Assembly (NCBI GenBank): GCA_003564185.1
Contig: PXFS01000047.1
Location: 1 to 38,701, forward strand
Direction: 5' to 3'
DNA: 38,701 bases
Origin: Flavobacteriaceae bacterium
GTDB taxonomy: Bacteria; Bacteroidota; Bacteroidia; Flavobacteriales; Flavobacteriaceae
Shown here: positions 8,555-18,975 of the stretch, one piece after another
How the letters are laid out: every line of letters starts with the position of its first letter
How positions within the stretch are numbered: the stretch's first letter is position 1
Translations under genes and position numbers: made by a program
Notes under the pieces: generated by a model
The model's database searches: none
What the model saw: the letters and a program-made list of their open reading frames with translations, nothing else
Told to the model about the DNA's origin: nothing

Positions 8555-9583
8555 TCAACCCTCTCCACGCACATTTTGTTCCCATTTCCATGAAGAGGCA
8601 ATCATTTCTTTAAGTCCTTTTTTTGCTTTCCATTTTAATTTCTTTTCTGCCAAATTGGTAGCTGCATAAAGTTGAGGAACGTCTCCTGCCCTTCTACTTG
8701 TAACTTCGTAATTAAGTTTAGTCTTGGTGACTTCTTCAAAAGTACGAATTACTTCAAAAACCGAATACCCTTTTCCTGTTCCTAAATTAAAATATTCAAA
8801 AGCTGCTTCATTTTGTTGGTTAAGTAAACGCTCTACTGCAATAACATGTGCCTTAGCCAAATCAACTACGTGAATGTAATCGCGTATGGGCGTACCGTCC
8901 TTGGTGGGATAATCATTCCCAAAAACCATCAACTTTTCTCTAATGCCAACAGCCACTTGTGTAATGTAAGGCATTAAGTTGTTTGGTATTCCGTTTGGTA
9001 ATTCGCCAATTAAACCCGACTCATGGGCACCGATTGGGTTAAAATAGCGCAGTGAAATAGCGTTTAAATTAGCTGCAGACTTCACAACATCATCCAGTAT
9101 TTCTTCAGCTACTTTTTTGGTATTTCCATAAGGAGAAAATGGACGCTGAGTTGCTTCATCTTCAGTGATAGGTAAATTTGTAGGTATGCCATAAACAGTA
9201 GCAGAAGATGAAAATATAAAATTTGGAATTCTATATTTTTCTAAAGCACTAAGCAGGTTAATAAGTGAAAATAGATTGTTTTGGTAGTACATTAAAGGTT
9301 GTTCTACCGATTCACCAACTGCTTTATGCGCCGCAAAGTGAATTACTGCTTTTACATCCGTATGCTTTTTAAAAATTTTCATGGTTTTCTCCTGATTTGC
9401 CAAATCTACCTTTTCAAAATGAGGGAGGACTCCTGTAATTTCTTGAATTCGGTCTAATGATTTTTCTGAAGAATTAGATAAATCATCTACAATCACCGTT
9501 TCAAAACCGCTTTTAATCAACTCAATTACCGTATGTGAACCTATATAGCCACATCCTCCTGTTACCATTATTTTTGATTTCAT
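8555..9583 (-). CDS. galE: UDP-glucose 4-epimerase
   Basis: GalE interconverts UDP-galactose and UDP-glucose and completes the Leloir pathway together with the galM, galK and galT genes nearby. The 342-residue product is of usual length. It is an extended short-chain dehydrogenase with the NAD-binding motif VTGGCGYIG (7-15), the SSSATVYG segment, and the catalytic pair YGNTK (Tyr152, Lys156). The conserved LRYFNPIGAH and RDYIHVVDLA segments are present. It is divergent from the GntR-type regulator gene, with 99 bases between the two starts, and it heads a unit with the formylglycine-generating enzyme. This links galactose catabolism to sulfatase maturation. Confidence 0.96.
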   Translation of the reverse strand: MKSKIMVTGGCGYIGSHTVIELIKSGFETVIVDDLSNSSEKSLDRIQEITGVLPHFEKVDLANQEKTMKIFKKHTDVKAVIHFAAHKAVGESVEQPLMYYQNNLFSLINLLSALEKYRIPNFIFSSSATVYGIPTNLPITEDEATQRPFSPYGNTKKVAEEILDDVVKSAANLNAISLRYFNPIGAHESGLIGELPNGIPNNLMPYITQVAVGIREKLMVFGNDYPTKDGTPIRDYIHVVDLAKAHVIAVERLLNQQNEAAFEYFNLGTGKGYSVFEVIRTFEEVTKTKLNYEVTSRRAGDVPQLYAATNLAEKKLKWKAKKGLKEMIASSWKWEQNVRGEG

Positions 9584-9602
9584 AAGAATTTGTATTTAAA
9601 TT

Positions 9603-9633
9603 CAATAGTACAATTTTTAAAATAAAAAACCAA
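9603..9633 (-). promoter_or_regulatory. galE promoter
   Basis: On the minus strand TTG (9633-9631) is followed by 20 bases and then TACTATTG (9610-9603), one base off the TAnnTTTG consensus. The -7 box lies 19 bases before the galE ATG. Its -33 TTG overlaps the left end of the palindrome at 9632-9649. Confidence 0.6.
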
Positions 9634-9649
9634 CTAGTACCTACCAGTT
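9632..9649. promoter_or_regulatory. Probable operator of the divergent galactose genes
   Basis: AACTAGTACCTACCAGTT is an 18-bp palindrome made of 8-bp half-sites around CC, with a single mismatch. Its left edge overlaps the -33 TTG of the galE promoter and its right edge overlaps the -33 TTG of the regulator promoter. A dimeric GntR-type protein bound there would block both. The likely ligand, galactose or a derivative, is inferred from the controlled genes. Confidence 0.65.
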
Positions 9650-9678
9650 TGTTTTTTAGAATTTTTATTTTATATTTG
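9649..9678 (+). promoter_or_regulatory. Promoter of the gntR-galM-sglT-galK-galT operon
   Basis: TTG (9649-9651) is followed by exactly 19 bases and then TATATTTG (9671-9678), a perfect TTG-N19-TAnnTTTG match. The -7 box ends only 4 bases before the ATG at 9683, so the transcript would begin at or very near the start codon and be leaderless or almost so. Confidence 0.75.
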
Positions 9679-9682
9679 TTGT

Positions 9683-10681
9683 ATGAGTTTAGTGCAACTT
9701 AATAAAAAATCAAGTGTACCCAAGTACAAGCAAATAGTTAATTCTATTGAAGAAGCTATTGTATCAAAAAGCCTTCAGAAGGGAGATCGCTTGCCCTCCT
9801 TAAACAGTATTAAAAACAGGCATTCAGTTTCAAGAGATACTGTTTTAGCTGCTTTTAACGAATTAAAAAACAGAGGTATAATTGCTTCTCGAGTAGGTAA
9901 AGGGTATTTTGTAAGTAGCGAAGATGTAGCTGTCTCTAAAAAAGTTTTTTTGTTATTTGATGAACTAAATGCATTTAAAGAAGATTTGTACAGTGCCATC
10001 ATTCAAAGTTTTGGCGAACATGTGCAAGTAGATGTATATTTTCATCATTTCAACGAAAAGTTTTTTTTACAAATTATTCGAGACAATCTTGGAGATTACA
10101 GCTATTACATTATTATGCCAGCCAACCTTCCCAACACGCTTGATGCTATTTCGGAAATACAACAAGACAAGGTATTTATTCTAGACCAAGTGCATCCTGA
10201 ACACGCAAATTATCCAGCTGTTTTTCAAGATTTTGAAAAGGATGTGTTGGAAGGCCTTTTACAGTTAAAAAGTAAGATTAAGCAATACAAAAAATTCAAT
10301 TTGGTTTTTTCTGAAGCAAAACAACCTAAAGGAATTCTGAGTGGGTTTTTGGAATTTTGTAAAATAGCAAAAGTTCCCTATCAGATTTTAAATACATTTG
10401 AAGCAGAAAGCATCCAAAAAGATGAAGCCTATTTTGTTTTGGAAGACAAGCCGCTGATTCAAATTATCAAGCAAATGAAGTTGAAAAACTTTGCTTTTAT
10501 AAAAGACATAGGAATGATTTCGTATAACGATTCACTGCTTAAAGAAGTAATTGAAGGGGGAATTACCACCATTTCAACCGATTTTAAATTAATGGGAAAA
10601 CAAGTTGCTGAAATGATACAGAATAAGACCTTTAAACAAATTGCTAACACCAGTCAGTTACGACTCCGAAAATCGATTTAA
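9683..10681 (+). CDS. GntR-type transcriptional regulator with sugar-binding-like sensor
   Basis: The 332-residue product has a GntR winged-helix domain at about 9-78, with the typical segments PKYKQIVNSIEEAI, GDRLPSLNSIKNRHSVSRDT and GKGYFVSS. Residues about 85-330 resemble the periplasmic-binding-protein-like sensor found in LacI-type regulators, ending with TDFKLMGKQVAEMI. Bacteroidota commonly combine these two domains in sugar-responsive repressors. It is the first gene of the galactose operon and is divergent from galE, so it is very likely the local autoregulated galactose switch acting at the palindrome 9632-9649. The start at 9683 preserves the usual N-terminus even though the promoter -7 box lies only 4 bases upstream. 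The ligand cannot be read from the sequence. Confidence 0.88.
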   Translation: MSLVQLNKKSSVPKYKQIVNSIEEAIVSKSLQKGDRLPSLNSIKNRHSVSRDTVLAAFNELKNRGIIASRVGKGYFVSSEDVAVSKKVFLLFDELNAFKEDLYSAIIQSFGEHVQVDVYFHHFNEKFFLQIIRDNLGDYSYYIIMPANLPNTLDAISEIQQDKVFILDQVHPEHANYPAVFQDFEKDVLEGLLQLKSKIKQYKKFNLVFSEAKQPKGILSGFLEFCKIAKVPYQILNTFEAESIQKDEAYFVLEDKPLIQIIKQMKLKNFAFIKDIGMISYNDSLLKEVIEGGITTISTDFKLMGKQVAEMIQNKTFKQIANTSQLRLRKSI

Positions 10682-10682
10682 G

Positions 10683-11576
10683 GTGAAAACAAAAGAACAC
10701 ATCAAACCCAATTTGGAAGGTGAATTAAGCCTAACCAATCCTAATGGAAAAATGCAGGCAAAATTTTCTTTAAAAGAAGGCGGACGCTTGAAATCGCTTC
10801 ATTACAAAGATAAAGCTGTTATTGCTGACCCAGAAAATTCTGCTTACAGTTCTCATTTTGCTGCTTCAATTTTATTCCCATTTGCCAACCGAATTAAAGA
10901 AGGCAAGTACACTTTTGAAGGAAAAAATTTTCAGTTAGAAAGCAATGAAAAAAACAGTGCCAACGCCATTCACGGCTTGGTATACAATAAGCATTTTCAA
11001 CTAACTAACAAGTATTCCAATCAAGATGAATGCAGCATAAGCTTAGTTTACGAAGAGCAAAATCCCCCTGCAGGTTTTCCTTTTGCCTATGCAGTAGAAT
11101 TAAACTATAGATTAACCGATACAGCTTTTGAACTTGTAATAAAAGTTGAAAATAAAAGTCTTCAAAATTTTCCATTTACTTTAGGTTGGCATCCTTATTT
11201 TGTAGCACCCAACTTAAACGATTGCATATTAGAATTTGATAGCTTAAAACGAATTTTATTCAATCAAGAACAAATTACCATTGGCATAACTAATGGATTT
11301 GCTCCAAGACCATTTCCTTTGAAAAACCCACACTTAGACGATTGTTTTGTGCTTCACGATAAAAAAGTTAGTTTTAAAACTCCTGATTATCAAATAGAAT
11401 TTAACAACAGTAATCATTCTAAATATTTACAGCTGTATTCGCCACCAAATGAAGAGCGAATTGCTATTGAACCCATGACGGGAATTTCAGATAGTTTCAA
11501 CAATAAAAAAGGAATGAAAGTTTTGAATCCAAACGAAGTATTTGTCGAAAAGTGGAAACTAAATTTTATAAACTAA
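10683..11576 (+). CDS. galM: Aldose 1-epimerase (mutarotase)
   Basis: The enzyme interconverts the anomers of galactose and feeds alpha-galactose to galactokinase. The product shows the galactose-mutarotase hallmarks: FPFANRIKEGKYTF, the first catalytic His in NAIHGLVYN, the second in LGWHPYF, and the catalytic Glu in IAIEPMTG. I place the start at the GTG at 10683, one base after the regulator's stop, which gives 298 residues starting VKTKEHIKPN. An in-frame ATG at 10641 would overlap the end of the regulator gene by 41 bases and add 14 residues that look like chance coding. An ATG at 10752 would remove the first strand of the fold. The tight junction suggests translational coupling. The symporter gene follows after 15 bases. 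Confidence 0.9.
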   Translation: MKTKEHIKPNLEGELSLTNPNGKMQAKFSLKEGGRLKSLHYKDKAVIADPENSAYSSHFAASILFPFANRIKEGKYTFEGKNFQLESNEKNSANAIHGLVYNKHFQLTNKYSNQDECSISLVYEEQNPPAGFPFAYAVELNYRLTDTAFELVIKVENKSLQNFPFTLGWHPYFVAPNLNDCILEFDSLKRILFNQEQITIGITNGFAPRPFPLKNPHLDDCFVLHDKKVSFKTPDYQIEFNNSNHSKYLQLYSPPNEERIAIEPMTGISDSFNNKKGMKVLNPNEVFVEKWKLNFIN

Positions 11577-11591
11577 CCTAAAACCTAATGT

Positions 11592-13172
11592 ATGTCAACC
11601 AATTTTGAACTGTTAGATTATGTAATATTTGTAGGTTACGCCATTCTAATCTTAGGGATAGGACTTTGGGTGTCGAGAGATAAAAAAGGACATCAAAAAA
11701 CGGCGGAAGATTATTTTTTAGCGAGTAAATCGCTTCCTTGGTGGGCAATTGGTGCTTCGTTAATTGCAGCTAATATTTCTGCAGAGCAATTTATCGGAAT
11801 GTCCGGTTCTGGGTTTGCTTCTGGTTTAGCCATTGCTTCTTACGAGTGGATGGCCGCCATTACATTGATAATTGTGGGTAAATATTTCTTACCTATTTTT
11901 ATTAAAAAAGGAATTTACACTATCCCCGAATTTGTTGAAAGCAGATACTCCACAAACCTTAAAACTATTTTAGCCGTTTTTTGGATTGCATTATACGTAT
12001 TCGTCAATCTTGCTTCGGTATTGTATTTAGGTGCTTTGGCTTTAGAAACCATCATCGGTGTTCCGATGTTGTACGGCGTAATTGGTTTGGCGCTTTTTGC
12101 TGCGGCCTATTCGTTGTATGGCGGATTGTCTGCCGTGGCATGGACCGATGTTATTCAAGTTGTGTTTTTGGTTTTAGGCGGAGTAGTAACTACCTATCTC
12201 GCGCTCAACACCGTTTCTGGTGGCGATGGAGTTGTGGCTGGATTTAAAGTAATTTACGAAGAAGTTCCAGGCCGATTTGAAATGATTCTGGACAAATCTA
12301 ATCCTGAATACAAAAACCTACCTGGGATAGGTGTTTTAGTAGGTGGAATGTGGGTAGCTAATCTTTACTATTGGGGATTCAATCAATACATTATTCAGCG
12401 TACTTTGGCGGCTAAATCGCTTAAGGAATCGCAGAAAGGAATTTTGTTTGCCGCTTTCCTAAAATTGATTATTCCTGTAATTGTAGTTATCCCTGGAATT
12501 GCAGCCTACGTAATCGTAAACGACCCAGAATTACTAGCTAGTTTAGGCGAAATTGGACAGAAAAATTTACCTAGTGTTCAAGAAGCAGACAAAGCTTATC
12601 CGTGGTTGCTTCAACTTTTACCTGTTGGTTTAAAAGGCTTAGCTTTTGCTGCACTTTCTGCGGCTATTGTGTCTTCTTTAGCTTCTATGCTGAATTCTAC
12701 TTCAACTATTTTTACCATGGATATTTACAAGCCGTACATCAATACCAATGCAGACGATAAAACTACGGTAAATGTAGGACGACTATCAGCTGGAGTTGCT
12801 TTGATAATCGGTTGTATTGTAGCGCCACTTTTAGGCGGAATAGATCAAGCTTTTCAATACATTCAAGAATATACGGGTATAGTAAGCCCCGGTATTTTAG
12901 CTGTATTTTTATTGGGATTGTTCTGGAAAAAAACCACCAACAAAGCAGCCATTGTGGGTGTATTAAGTTCCATTCCAATAGCCATGTACTTTAAGATTGG
13001 TGCAAAAGAATGGTCAACACATCCTGCTTTTGTAAATGTTCCGTTTTTGGACCAAATGGGCTATACTTTATTATTAACTATGTTGATTATCGCAGCCTAT
13101 AGTTATATTCAACATAAAGGAAAAGATGATAAAAAAGGTATTCCAATTACAAAAGAATTGTTTAAAACATAA
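11592..13172 (+). CDS. Na+/galactose symporter (SGLT family), C-terminus cut by an in-frame stop
   Basis: This 526-residue inner-membrane solute:sodium symporter is very close to Vibrio vSGLT as I remember it. Segments ANISAEQFIGMSGSG, ASYEWMAAITLIIVGKYF, YYWGFNQYIIQRTLAAKS, AAFLKLI and AFQYIQEYTG carry the Gln, Glu, Asn, Lys and Gln that contact galactose in vSGLT. It would import galactose released in the periplasm. It lies between galM and galK in one operon. The reading frame stops at TAA 13170-13172 after KELFKT, but the same frame continues at once with 23 codons for a hydrophobic helix (see 13173-13244) that matches the end of vSGLT. The gene therefore seems to have lost its last membrane helix through a single nonsense change, or to be read through. 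Confidence 0.93.
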   Translation: MSTNFELLDYVIFVGYAILILGIGLWVSRDKKGHQKTAEDYFLASKSLPWWAIGASLIAANISAEQFIGMSGSGFASGLAIASYEWMAAITLIIVGKYFLPIFIKKGIYTIPEFVESRYSTNLKTILAVFWIALYVFVNLASVLYLGALALETIIGVPMLYGVIGLALFAAAYSLYGGLSAVAWTDVIQVVFLVLGGVVTTYLALNTVSGGDGVVAGFKVIYEEVPGRFEMILDKSNPEYKNLPGIGVLVGGMWVANLYYWGFNQYIIQRTLAAKSLKESQKGILFAAFLKLIIPVIVVIPGIAAYVIVNDPELLASLGEIGQKNLPSVQEADKAYPWLLQLLPVGLKGLAFAALSAAIVSSLASMLNSTSTIFTMDIYKPYINTNADDKTTVNVGRLSAGVALIIGCIVAPLLGGIDQAFQYIQEYTGIVSPGILAVFLLGLFWKKTTNKAAIVGVLSSIPIAMYFKIGAKEWSTHPAFVNVPFLDQMGYTLLLTMLIIAAYSYIQHKGKDDKKGIPITKELFKT

Positions 13173-13244
13173 CCCCTATTTAATATTGGTGCGTTTGCTA
13201 TCATGATCATATTGGTTGTGCTCTATGCCATGTTTTGGTCGTAA
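13173..13244 (+). pseudogene. In-frame remnant of the symporter's last membrane helix
   Basis: Directly after TAA 13170-13172 and in the same frame, 23 codons read PLFNIGAFAIMIILVVLYAM and then FWS before the next TAA (13242-13244). The hydrophobic stretch has the length of one membrane helix and aligns by eye with the end of vSGLT (FNIAAYGIMIVLAVLYTLFW, from memory). One base change, such as TCA, GAA or CAA to TAA, would explain the break. It has no convincing start of its own; the only internal ATGs would give 13 or fewer residues. A base-call error is possible. Confidence 0.75.
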
Positions 13245-13292
13245 TGCAATCATTTTGAAAACTGAAAAAGCTGAGTATTTAAATCATTAGTT

Positions 13293-14441
13293 ATGAAGAA
13301 AAAACTGATTAGTAACGTAAAAAAGAAGTTTAAAGAACTGTATAACAAACCCGAAGTGATGGTTTTTTCGCCAGGAAGAATTAACCTTATTGGTGAACAT
13401 ACAGATTATAACGATGGTTACACTTTTCCTGCAGCGATCAATAAAGGAATTGCTTTAGCTATAGCTCAAACAGATAAAGAAACATCAACCGCATTTGCTT
13501 TAGACAAAGATGAAAGCTACTCCTTTTCTTTGGCAGAAGTGAAACCCTTAAACAAAGGCGGTTGGCGAAATTACATTTTAGGGGTAGTTGGTGAGCTTCT
13601 AAAAAAAGGAATTGAGCTTGGGAATTTCAATCTTGTTTTTTCAGGAAATATTCCAGGCGGAGCAGGCATGTCTTCTTCGGCTGCATTAGAAAACAGCGTG
13701 GTTTTTGCCTTAAACGAATTGTTTCAATTGAATTTGAGCAAAAACGAAATGATATTGATTTCGCAAAAAGCAGAGCATAATTATGCCGGTGTACATTGTG
13801 GAATTATGGATCAATATGCCAGCATGTTCGGTGAAAAGAAAAGTGCATTATTGATGGATTGCCGTAGCATTTCTTCGGAAGCGTTTCAAATTGATTTTAA
13901 AGAATACAAACTATTGCTTATCAATACCAACGTAAAACACGATTTATCTGAGAGTGCTTACAACAATCGAAGGTTAGTGTGTGAGCGAGTATCTGAAATG
14001 TTGAAAGTACCTGCTTTAAGAGATGCAACAGAGCAAGGTTTAATGCGTATAAAAAATCAACTTAAAGAAGAAGATTTTCAGAAAGCATTATACGTTATTC
14101 AAGAAAATAAACGGGTGAGAGCATTTACCACCGCAGTAGAAAATAACGACATTAAAACCATAGGCGAATTGCTGTATCAATCGCATGAAGGTTTAAGCGA
14201 ACAATATCAAGTGAGTTGTACTGAATTGGACTTTTTAGTCGATTTTGCAAAAACTTCATCTGCAGTTATTGGCGCAAGAATGATGGGTGGTGGTTTTGGT
14301 GGTTGCACCATTAATTTGGTACATAAAAAACAACTTAAAAATTTCAAAAAAGAAGTGAGCCAAGCTTTCAAGAAAGAATTTGATAAAGATTGCTCCATAT
14401 ACAAAGTCAAGCTTTCTAAAGGAACCTATTTAGTAGACTAA
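13293..14441 (+). CDS. galK: Galactokinase
   Basis: Galactokinase phosphorylates alpha-D-galactose at C1 with ATP, the committed step of the Leloir pathway. The 382-residue GHMP kinase has the galactokinase signature SPGRINLIGEHTDYNDG (26-42), the ATP-binding loop PGGAGMSSSAALEN, and the C-terminal motif ARMMGGGFGGCTINL. Length is normal for the family. It follows the symporter region after a 120-base gap that holds the symporter's detached helix, and precedes galT by 11 bases. Confidence 0.97.
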   Translation: MKKKLISNVKKKFKELYNKPEVMVFSPGRINLIGEHTDYNDGYTFPAAINKGIALAIAQTDKETSTAFALDKDESYSFSLAEVKPLNKGGWRNYILGVVGELLKKGIELGNFNLVFSGNIPGGAGMSSSAALENSVVFALNELFQLNLSKNEMILISQKAEHNYAGVHCGIMDQYASMFGEKKSALLMDCRSISSEAFQIDFKEYKLLLINTNVKHDLSESAYNNRRLVCERVSEMLKVPALRDATEQGLMRIKNQLKEEDFQKALYVIQENKRVRAFTTAVENNDIKTIGELLYQSHEGLSEQYQVSCTELDFLVDFAKTSSAVIGARMMGGGFGGCTINLVHKKQLKNFKKEVSQAFKKEFDKDCSIYKVKLSKGTYLVD

Positions 14442-14452
14442 AACACAAAATC

Positions 14453-15475
14453 ATGAATACAGATTTACAAGATTTTTCGCACAGAAGATATAATATTTTA
14501 ACCGGAGAATGGGTATTGGTTTCTCCACACCGAACCAAAAGGCCTTGGCAAGGCAAACAAGAAGAAGTAGCTAACGAAACGAGACCTGCACACGACCCTG
14601 ATTGTTATTTATGCGCTGGAAATACACGAATTAATGGCGAAAAAAATCCGGATTATAAAGATGTTTTTATCTTTACAAACGATTTTGCTGCATTGCAATC
14701 GGATACCAAAAACTTCAATGTAAATGAAGGTTTGCTAAGAGCCGAAAGCGAAAGCGGAATTTGTAAAGTAATTTGTTTTAGTCCAGACCATTCCAAAAGT
14801 CTACCCGATATGGCTGTTGAAGACGTTGCCAAAGTAGTAAAAGCTTGGCAAGATGAATACCAAACTTTAGGCGCTCAAGAACACATTAATCATGTGCAAA
14901 TTTTCGAAAACAAAGGAGCCGTAATGGGTTGCAGCAATCCGCATCCACATGGGCAAATTTGGAGTCAGTCTACCGTTCCTAATGAAGCAGCAAAAAAAGA
15001 CAAACATCAAGCTGATTATTTTCAGAAGAACAAAAGCAGTTTGTTAGGCGATTATTTACAACAAGAATTAGTTCTGCAGGAGCGCATAATTTATGAAAAT
15101 GAAGACTTTGTTGTGCTTATTCCGTTTTGGGCAGTTTGGCCTTTTGAAGTCATGATTGCACCCAAGAAACACTACCGAAGTATTTTAGATTTATCTGCAA
15201 AAGAAGCACTGGCTTATGCGGAAGCGATTTCGGTTTTAACCAAAGCCTACGATCAATTATTCAATTGTTCATTTCCTTATTCAGCGGGAATTCATCAAGC
15301 GCCAACCAACGGCGAATCAAATGAACACTGGCATTGGCACATGAGTTTTTATCCACCACTATTGCGTAGCGCAACCGTGAAGAAGTTTATGGTAGGCTAC
15401 GAAATGTTTGGCTCTCCACAAAGGGACATCACAGCTGAACAAGCTGTAAAAAGACTAAAAACATTAATTGAATAA
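14453..15475 (+). CDS. galT: Galactose-1-phosphate uridylyltransferase
   Basis: GalT exchanges galactose-1-phosphate and UDP-glucose to give UDP-galactose and glucose-1-phosphate. The 340-residue product has the active-site motif SNPHPHGQIWSQS, with the nucleophilic His at residue 166 as in E. coli, and a Cys pair in DPDCYLCAGNTR (Cys51, Cys54) matching the structural zinc site. The second-domain motif EHWHWHMSFYPPLLRS is also present. It is the fifth gene of the operon that starts with the regulator at 9683, and with galM, galK and galE it completes the Leloir pathway. Confidence 0.97.
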   Translation: MNTDLQDFSHRRYNILTGEWVLVSPHRTKRPWQGKQEEVANETRPAHDPDCYLCAGNTRINGEKNPDYKDVFIFTNDFAALQSDTKNFNVNEGLLRAESESGICKVICFSPDHSKSLPDMAVEDVAKVVKAWQDEYQTLGAQEHINHVQIFENKGAVMGCSNPHPHGQIWSQSTVPNEAAKKDKHQADYFQKNKSSLLGDYLQQELVLQERIIYENEDFVVLIPFWAVWPFEVMIAPKKHYRSILDLSAKEALAYAEAISVLTKAYDQLFNCSFPYSAGIHQAPTNGESNEHWHWHMSFYPPLLRSATVKKFMVGYEMFGSPQRDITAEQAVKRLKTLIE

Positions 15476-15487
15476 AACCTAAAAGTC

Positions 15488-15700
15488 ATGAAAAAAGAAG
15501 CATTACAATTTTCGATTATTTTTTGCTTAGTTGTATTAACTAGTACAGACTTTATTTTAGCTCAATCTACTCTAATAGATCTAGAAGATGCATTGGGTTT
15601 TGAAAAAGACGTTAGAGATGTACCCGAATCACCCATTCATTTTTTAGTTGGTATATTTATGGCAGTTGGAGCTTGGCTAGGTATTCAAAAACTCAACTAA
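15488..15700 (+). CDS. Small exported membrane protein of unknown function
   Basis: The 70-residue product has an N-terminal signal-like helix (about 7-25, ending FILAQ) and a short acidic middle with DLEDALGFEKDVRDVPESP. A C-terminal hydrophobic helix (about 51-66) ends IQKLN. I do not recognise the family. It starts 12 bases after the galT stop and is the last gene of the galactose operon, so it is probably co-expressed with the symporter and Leloir enzymes. It could be a small partner of a membrane protein, but that is a guess from position. Its last five codons and stop form part of the left arm of the large palindromic terminator at 15686-15733. Confidence 0.6.
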   Translation: MKKEALQFSIIFCLVVLTSTDFILAQSTLIDLEDALGFEKDVRDVPESPIHFLVGIFMAVGAWLGIQKLN

Positions 15701-15733
15701 GAAATCAAATTTGATTTCTTAGTTGAGTTTTTG
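15686..15733. terminator. 48-bp perfect palindrome, bidirectional terminator
   Basis: The left arm 15686-15709 and right arm 15710-15733 are exact reverse complements with no spacer. The outer ends carry AAAAA on the left and TTTTT on the right, so the hairpin ends in a T tract on both strands. It separates the convergent galactose operon (plus) and GH2/sulfatase block (minus, ending at 15781). The left arm overlaps the end and stop codon of the 70-residue gene. Confidence 0.85.
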
Positions 15734-15780
15734 TAAAATACTTTTAATTGTAAAACAATTAATACCTATAATCAATAAGC

Positions 15781-18945
<3,165 letters not shown>

Positions 18946-18975
18946 TTATATTCTAAAACTGTGTTTTTATTCAAT

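Noticed and set aside
10641..10682. ATG at 10641 as the start of the mutarotase gene
   Set aside because: It would read 14 codons mainly within the regulator's C-terminus, in a different frame. The GTG at 10683, one base after the regulator stop, gives a more natural N-terminus, though the ATG cannot be fully excluded.
13203..13244. A separate 13-residue gene starting at ATG 13203
   Set aside because: It is simply the tail of the symporter's own frame, continuous with the preceding gene apart from one TAA, so a detached remnant or readthrough region is the simpler reading.
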